This document shows, one piece after another, positions 5,666 to 8,496 of a stretch of 8,496 nt of DNA. The translations under genes and the position numbers were made by a program. Origin of the DNA: JBDSKH01 sp035495435 (GTDB lineage: Bacteria; Actinomycetota; Actinomycetes; Actinomycetales; Microbacteriaceae); the NCBI GenBank assembly GCA_035495435.1, contig DATJFV010000003.1, positions 1 through 8,496 of the forward strand, read 5' to 3'. Numbering within the stretch: the stretch's first letter is position 1; each line of letters opens with the position of its first letter. The notes beneath the pieces were generated by a model. The model was not told where the DNA came from, did no database searches, and was given only the letters and a program-made list of their open reading frames with translations.

Positions 5666-6565
5666 TCAGGCGCGGGCGATGAGGGCGTACAGCGCGCTTC
5701 CGGCCGGCACGTCGGGCAGCAGGGCGGCGCCGTCGATTCCGGCGCCGAGGGGCTCACGGATGTCGACCCGCTCCCAGCGTCGGCGCAGCAGGTCGCGGAA
5801 CGGGCCCGCGATCGCGTCGGCCCGCAGCACTCCCCCGACGCCGCACACCACGGGATCGGGTCTCTCGGCCTCCCCCACGCGTCGCAACCCGGTCTCGATC
5901 GACAGCGCCAGTTCGCCCGCCGCTTCGCCACAGATGTGCTGCGCCACCGGGTCGCCCTCGGCGGCCAGGTCGGCGACGGCGCGCGTGTACCCGGCGATCC
6001 GCCGCACCCGGCCCGGGTCGGCCTGCAGCTCGATGTAGGCCTGCGAGAGGTCGGGGAAGTCGCGCTGCACGACGGCGGTGAGCGCGGTCGCCGGCCCGCG
6101 ACCGTCGTAATCGCGCATGACTGCTTCGAGCCCCGCGCGCCCGATCCAGTACCCGGCTCCGGCGTCGCCGATCAGGTTGCCCCACCCGTCGACGCGCGCG
6201 ACCTCGTGTGCTCCGACGGCGAGGGTGACGACGCCGGTGCCCGCGGCGACGACGGCCCCGCGGGTGTCTCCGAGCGCGCCGAGGTACGAGGTGACGGAGT
6301 CGTGTGCCATCAGCACCCACCCTGCGCCACTCAGCTCACGCAGCGCCGCCGGATCGGTTTCTTCGGCGGTCAGGCCCGTGGACCCGATGCTCACCGTGTC
6401 GACCGGCCCGGCCACCGCATCCCGAATCACCTGCGCCAGCTGCGGAATCAGCGGCTGCGAGGTGAGGATGCCCGGCGATTCGGTTTCGGCGCCCGCGACG
6501 CCGTCGTCGATGAGCCGGGTGCGGATTCCGGTCTGCCCGGCGTCGATGGCGAGGTGGCGGGTCAC
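5666..6565 (-). CDS. BadF/BadG/BcrA/BcrD-family sugar kinase (GlcNAc kinase-like)
   Basis: This 299-residue protein of the ASKHA fold most resembles N-acetylglucosamine kinase-like members of the BadF/BadG family. Phosphate-1 loop: LAIDAGQTGIRTRLID (5-20). Second glycine motif: SIGSTGLT (59-66). Phosphate-2 region: GAVVAAGTGVVTLAV (103-117). The NagK-like stretch GWGNLIGDAGAGYWIGRAGLEAVMRDYDGRGP occupies about 127-158 and the adenosine-site glycines are VVCGVGGVLRAD (239-250). The predicted reaction is ATP-dependent phosphorylation of an amino sugar or related sugar in the cytosol; the exact substrate is open. The start is GTG at 6563-6565, supported by AGGAAG 7 nt upstream and by placing the phosphate loop at the N-terminus. 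A longer reading from 6736 would only extend into the neighbour's coding sequence. The GTG overlaps the TGA of the saccharopine dehydrogenase-like gene by GTGA, so the two are one coupled operon. The C-terminus ends 20 bp from the convergent lipoprotein frame. Confidence 0.88.
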   Translation of the reverse strand: MTRHLAIDAGQTGIRTRLIDDGVAGAETESPGILTSQPLIPQLAQVIRDAVAGPVDTVSIGSTGLTAEETDPAALRELSGAGWVLMAHDSVTSYLGALGDTRGAVVAAGTGVVTLAVGAHEVARVDGWGNLIGDAGAGYWIGRAGLEAVMRDYDGRGPATALTAVVQRDFPDLSQAYIELQADPGRVRRIAGYTRAVADLAAEGDPVAQHICGEAAGELALSIETGLRRVGEAERPDPVVCGVGGVLRADAIAGPFRDLLRRRWERVDIREPLGAGIDGAALLPDVPAGSALYALIARA

Positions 6566-7776
6566 CCCTGGACTTCCTGCATGCCCCACGGCGAGCCGTA
6601 CTCGCCCTTCAGCAGGTCGAGGAACGGCACGGCGTCGAACGCCTCGGGCCCGAGCACGCCGGCGCCCGACCAGGTGCCGCTGGCGAGCAGTTCGAGTGCG
6701 ACGACCGGGTTGATGGCGGTCTGCCACACCACGCACTGGTGGCCGTATTCGCGCATCGACCAGTCGTTGTCGACCACGTGATACAGGTAGGTGGAGCGGG
6801 GCTTGCCGTCGGTGCCGGTGCCGGTGACCCAGAGCCCCGCGCAGGTCTTGCCGTGCATCTTGTCGCCGAGGGTCGCGGGGTTGGGCAGCAGCGCGGCGAC
6901 CACGTCCCGGGGGCTGACCTCGACACCGCCCACCTGCACCTTCTCGGTCTTGTCGAGACCGAGCTTGTGCAGCGTCTTCAGCACGCCGATGAACTCATCC
7001 CCCAGGCCGTACTTGAAGGTGACGCGCTTCGCGTCGACCCAGCGCGGCATCATCAGCACCTCTTCGTGCTCGACGTTGACGCATTCGACTGGGCCGATGC
7101 CGTCGGGAAAGTCGAAGACCTCGGGCTCGCTGAACGGCTCGGTGGTGTACCAGCCGCGGTCTTGCTCCCAGATGACCGGAGGGTTGAGGCACTCCTCGAT
7201 GGTGGTCCAGATCGAGAAGCTGGGTGCGAAGTCGTACCCGTCGACGGTGAGGTTGGCACCGTCACGGGTGCCGAGTTCGTCGATCTCGCTGAACAAATGG
7301 TCGGCGGCGTACCGCGCGAACACGTTCGACAGCCCCGGCTCGACACCGATGCCGACGAGTGCCAGCCGCCCGGCCTTCTCGAGCTCGCCCGACTTGGCGA
7401 ACTGGTAATCCCCGAGCTTCTCGCCCGTCTGCGTGTACGGGTCGGTCGGATGCGGGTGGCTGAGACTCATGGCCATGTCGAGGTAGTCGGCCCCGGCTGC
7501 GATCGCGCCGTCGAAGATCGGGATGACGAACCTCGGATCCACGGCGTTCATCACGTGCGTGGCCCCGGTCTCGCGGGCCAACTTCTCGACGGAGGCGGCG
7601 CTCGAGGCGTCGACCTGTGCGGCGCTGAAGCGGGGGTCGTTCACGGCGGCGACGGCACGTTCGGCGCTGGCGAGCGCGTAGTCGGCGACGACGACGCTGT
7701 CAAAGAAGTGGCGGCGCACGGCGATGGAGCAGAAGGCCGAGCCGACGCCCCCCGCACCGATGAGGAGGATCTTCAT
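6562..7776 (-). CDS. Saccharopine dehydrogenase-family oxidoreductase
   Basis: This 404-residue protein has an N-terminal Rossmann fold beginning MKILLIGAGGVGSAF, with the dinucleotide glycines at 7-12. Further family features are VVVADYALASAERA (28-41), NAVDPRFVIPIFDGAIAAGADYLD (77-100) and GIGVEPGLSNVFARYAAD (142-159), the last matching the G-x-x-PG-x-x-N segment at the domain boundary. The C-terminal domain (about 165-380) carries the substrate-binding part. The family includes saccharopine dehydrogenase and carboxynorspermidine/carboxyspermidine dehydrogenase; length and layout fit either, and many actinobacterial members are unassigned. I infer NAD(P)-dependent reduction or oxidation of an amino-acid-derived secondary amine in the cytosol. 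The ATG at 7774-7776 has no Shine-Dalgarno, and a -10-like element ends 6 nt before it, so the transcript may be leaderless. It is the first gene of a two-gene operon with the sugar kinase, overlapping it by 4 nt. Confidence 0.92.
   Translation of the reverse strand: MKILLIGAGGVGSAFCSIAVRRHFFDSVVVADYALASAERAVAAVNDPRFSAAQVDASSAASVEKLARETGATHVMNAVDPRFVIPIFDGAIAAGADYLDMAMSLSHPHPTDPYTQTGEKLGDYQFAKSGELEKAGRLALVGIGVEPGLSNVFARYAADHLFSEIDELGTRDGANLTVDGYDFAPSFSIWTTIEECLNPPVIWEQDRGWYTTEPFSEPEVFDFPDGIGPVECVNVEHEEVLMMPRWVDAKRVTFKYGLGDEFIGVLKTLHKLGLDKTEKVQVGGVEVSPRDVVAALLPNPATLGDKMHGKTCAGLWVTGTGTDGKPRSTYLYHVVDNDWSMREYGHQCVVWQTAINPVVALELLASGTWSGAGVLGPEAFDAVPFLDLLKGEYGSPWGMQEVQG
6573..6578 (-). promoter_or_regulatory. 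Ribosome binding site deciding the kinase GTG start
   Basis: AGGAAG on the minus strand lies 7 nt before the GTG at 6563-6565, inside the last codons of the upstream dehydrogenase gene. It favours this start over an upstream ATG at 6736. Confidence 0.6.
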
Positions 7777-7782
7777 GTCGTC

Positions 7783-7810
7783 ACACTATCGGGAGTAGCA
7801 TCTCGGCCAA
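7783..7810 (-). promoter_or_regulatory. Candidate leaderless promoter of the dehydrogenase-kinase operon
   Basis: On the minus strand TTGGCC (7805-7810) and TAGTGT (7783-7788) are separated by 16 nt. They match the -35 at 4 of 6 positions and the key TAnnnT of the -10. The -10 ends 6 nt before the ATG at 7776, so transcription would begin at or next to the start codon. The lack of a Shine-Dalgarno fits leaderless translation, which is common in actinobacteria. Confidence 0.38.
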
Positions 7811-7831
7811 CCCGATGAAGCGAGGTGCACC

Positions 7832-8212
7832 ATGCGTGATCCGCTGTCCATCTACACCGTCCTCCCCGCCGCCGACCTCGGTCGTGCGCGCGCCTTCTAC
7901 CGCGACAAACTCGGCCTCGAGCCGACGATGGAGAAGCCGGGCATGCTGGCCTACTCCGGGCCGTCCGGCTACATCTTCCAGATCTATGAGACCTCGAACG
8001 CCGGCACGGCGAAGAACACCCAGATGGGGTGGTCGACCTCCGAACTCGACGCCGACATGGCCGAACTCCGCGACCGCGGCGTCGTGTTCGAGGAGTACGA
8101 CTTTCCTGGCCTGAAAACGGTCGACGGGGTGGCCGAGGTCGGCACCGAGCGCGCCGCCTGGTTCAAGGACAGCGAGGGCAACACCGTCGTGATTTCGCAG
8201 ACGGTGAGCTGA
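7832..8212 (+). CDS. VOC/glyoxalase-fold protein
   Basis: This 126-residue protein is the size of a single vicinal-oxygen-chelate unit (two beta-alpha-beta-beta-beta modules). The first module opens with SIYTVLPAADLGRARAFYRDKLGLEP (6-31), the hallmark VOC start, and continues through AYSGPSGYIFQIY (40-52). The second runs from MGWSTSELDADMAELRDRGV (65-84) to AAWFKDSEGNTVVISQ (108-123), the hallmark VOC end. The usual N-terminal metal-binding His is not evident, so a glyoxalase reaction should not be assumed; drug-binding or other small-molecule roles are also known in the superfamily. The ATG at 7832 is supported by GAGG at 7822-7825, 6 nt upstream. A weak -10 (TAGCAT, 7796-7801) lies in the 55-bp divergent gap shared with the dehydrogenase operon. 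The gene is closed by a strong hairpin 9 nt after its stop. Confidence 0.92.
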   Translation: MRDPLSIYTVLPAADLGRARAFYRDKLGLEPTMEKPGMLAYSGPSGYIFQIYETSNAGTAKNTQMGWSTSELDADMAELRDRGVVFEEYDFPGLKTVDGVAEVGTERAAWFKDSEGNTVVISQTVS

Positions 8213-8221
8213 GAAGGGTCA

Positions 8222-8260
8222 CCGTTCCGGCTCGACTGGACCCTGGTCGAGCCGGAACGG
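8222..8260 (+). terminator. Perfect 15-bp stem hairpin after the VOC gene
   Basis: CCGTTCCGGCTCGAC (8222-8236) pairs perfectly with its reverse complement (8246-8260) around a 9-nt loop. It begins 9 nt after the VOC stop codon. No U-tract follows (CAGGTAG instead), which is common for terminator hairpins in high-GC actinobacteria. Being symmetrical, it could stop transcription from either side. Confidence 0.75.
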
Positions 8261-8292
8261 CAGGTAGTCGCCGTGCACGTTGAACTCCGTCA

Positions 8293-8312
8293 CCAGCCGC
8301 CCCCGCGGCTGG
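8293..8312. repeat. GC-rich 8-bp hairpin with CCCC loop
   Basis: CCAGCCGC (8293-8300) and GCGGCTGG (8305-8312) form a perfect stem around CCCC. A smaller stem, TGCCG (8316-8320) with CGGCA (8328-8332), follows. No T-run follows either. They may add to termination after the VOC gene or may simply reflect the GC-rich remnant frame. Confidence 0.4.
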
Positions 8313-8401
8313 CGCTGCCGGTCAACGCGGCACCCCCGAACAACGTGCTGTCGTAGACCTGATCCTGATGTCACGACGTGCTACCGAGATCAGACTGCCG
8401 G

Positions 8402-8496
8402 TCACGGTTTCGGTGAAATAGAGACCAAGGTCCCAACGACGCCGCCGGAAAGCCAGAAGCCGCCCCCAAGCGCGTCTGCTCGGGCATCCGGGTCAC
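8402..8496 (-). CDS. Possible 3' end of a gene entering from the right edge
   Basis: On the minus strand a frame open from the right edge (first full codon at 8494) ends at TGA 8402-8404, giving 30 residues. The end contains a hydrophobic, glycine-rich run (GGGFWLSGGVVGTLVSI) that could be a membrane segment, and finishes SPKP. Codon use is only moderately biased, and another minus-strand frame is also open across the same bases. Nothing else supports it, so treat it as tentative. Apart from this and the remnant frame, I see no gene in 8261-8496. Confidence 0.22.
   Translation of the reverse strand, partial: DPDARADALGGGFWLSGGVVGTLVSISPKP

Larger units (their letters stand above)
8219..8380 (-). 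pseudogene. Possible decayed 3' end of a minus-strand gene
   Basis: On the minus strand a frame is open from just after a TAG (8381-8383) to a TGA at 8219-8221, 53 codons, with no ATG. Its inner part is strikingly coding-like: 27 consecutive codons (8323 down to 8243) all end in G or C. The translation contains GRLVTEFNVHGDYLPFRLDQ and ends PVEPER. Upstream of this stretch codon use becomes random and the frame closes. This fits the C-terminal remnant of a gene whose upstream part is frameshifted or lost; a chance frame cannot be ruled out. I do not recognise the family. The terminator-like palindrome lies within its last codons. Confidence 0.3.

Noticed and set aside
5647..5669. CTGAC/GTCAG inverted repeat between the interrupted lipoprotein and the kinase
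   Set aside because: The stem is only 5 bp with a 13-nt loop and no T-run, too weak to call a terminator, although some bidirectional termination would be expected here.
6566..6736. Longer start for the sugar kinase at the ATG at 6736
   Set aside because: The extra 57 codons lie inside the dehydrogenase gene, are Arg-rich and push the phosphate loop away from the N-terminus. The GTG at 6565 has its own RBS.
5936..7818. Long plus-strand open frames opposite the kinase and dehydrogenase genes
   Set aside because: The minus-strand genes show clear family motifs and coupled starts. The plus-strand translations have no motif and reflect GC-biased codon mirroring.
8261..8496. Search for a tRNA or other structured RNA in the right intergenic region
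   Set aside because: No cloverleaf or conserved T-loop motif is visible; the stems found are simple hairpins.

Overview
The window looks like ordinary chromosome from a high-GC Gram-positive actinobacterium, most likely Microbacteriaceae or a close relative. This rests on the strong G/C bias at third codon positions, GTG starts, several lipoproteins, an actinobacterial-style HtrA protease with a one-TM anchor and a Gly/Asn-rich insertion, and an aminotransferase of the mycobacterial Rv0858c type. I saw no rRNA, tRNA, CRISPR array, insertion sequence, phage gene or replication origin.

Layout. Bases 1-2207 are an envelope block on the minus strand. In transcription order it holds a 184-residue lipoprotein, an overlapping 245-residue lipoprotein with a PKD-like domain, and the first 278 residues of a membrane-anchored HtrA-type serine protease that runs off the left edge. 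A 141-bp divergent gap (2208-2348) carries paired palindromes. Then, on the plus strand, come a class I PLP aminotransferase and, one base after its stop, a TetR-like protein (2349-4254). A nitrilase-superfamily amidase (4251-5066, minus) converges on the TetR-like gene, and the two stop codons overlap.

From 5103 a plus-strand lipoprotein gene is interrupted by an in-frame TAG at codon 92. The same frame then stays open to 5645, so it is a fresh nonsense pseudogene, a readthrough gene or a sequencing error. Next is a minus-strand operon: a saccharopine dehydrogenase-family oxidoreductase (6562-7776) followed, with a 4-nt overlap, by a BadF/BadG/NagK-like sugar kinase (5666-6565). Divergent from it is a small VOC/glyoxalase-fold protein (7832-8212), closed by a perfect 15-bp terminator-like hairpin. 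Bases 8261-8496 contain no convincing complete gene. They hold hairpins, a short direct repeat, a minus-strand frame that looks like the decayed or frameshifted end of a gene, and possibly the 3' end of another gene entering from the right.

How the genes may work together. The aminotransferase and the omega-amidase-like nitrilase could form a glutamine transaminase/omega-amidase (glutaminase II) pair, with the TetR-like protein as a local regulator; this is inference. The minus-strand block at the left is a cell-envelope module. No obviously novel defence or mobile system is present. The best items for a second look are the interrupted lipoprotein, the TetR-like protein with an atypical recognition helix beside a palindrome pair, and the terminator embedded in a coding-like frame.
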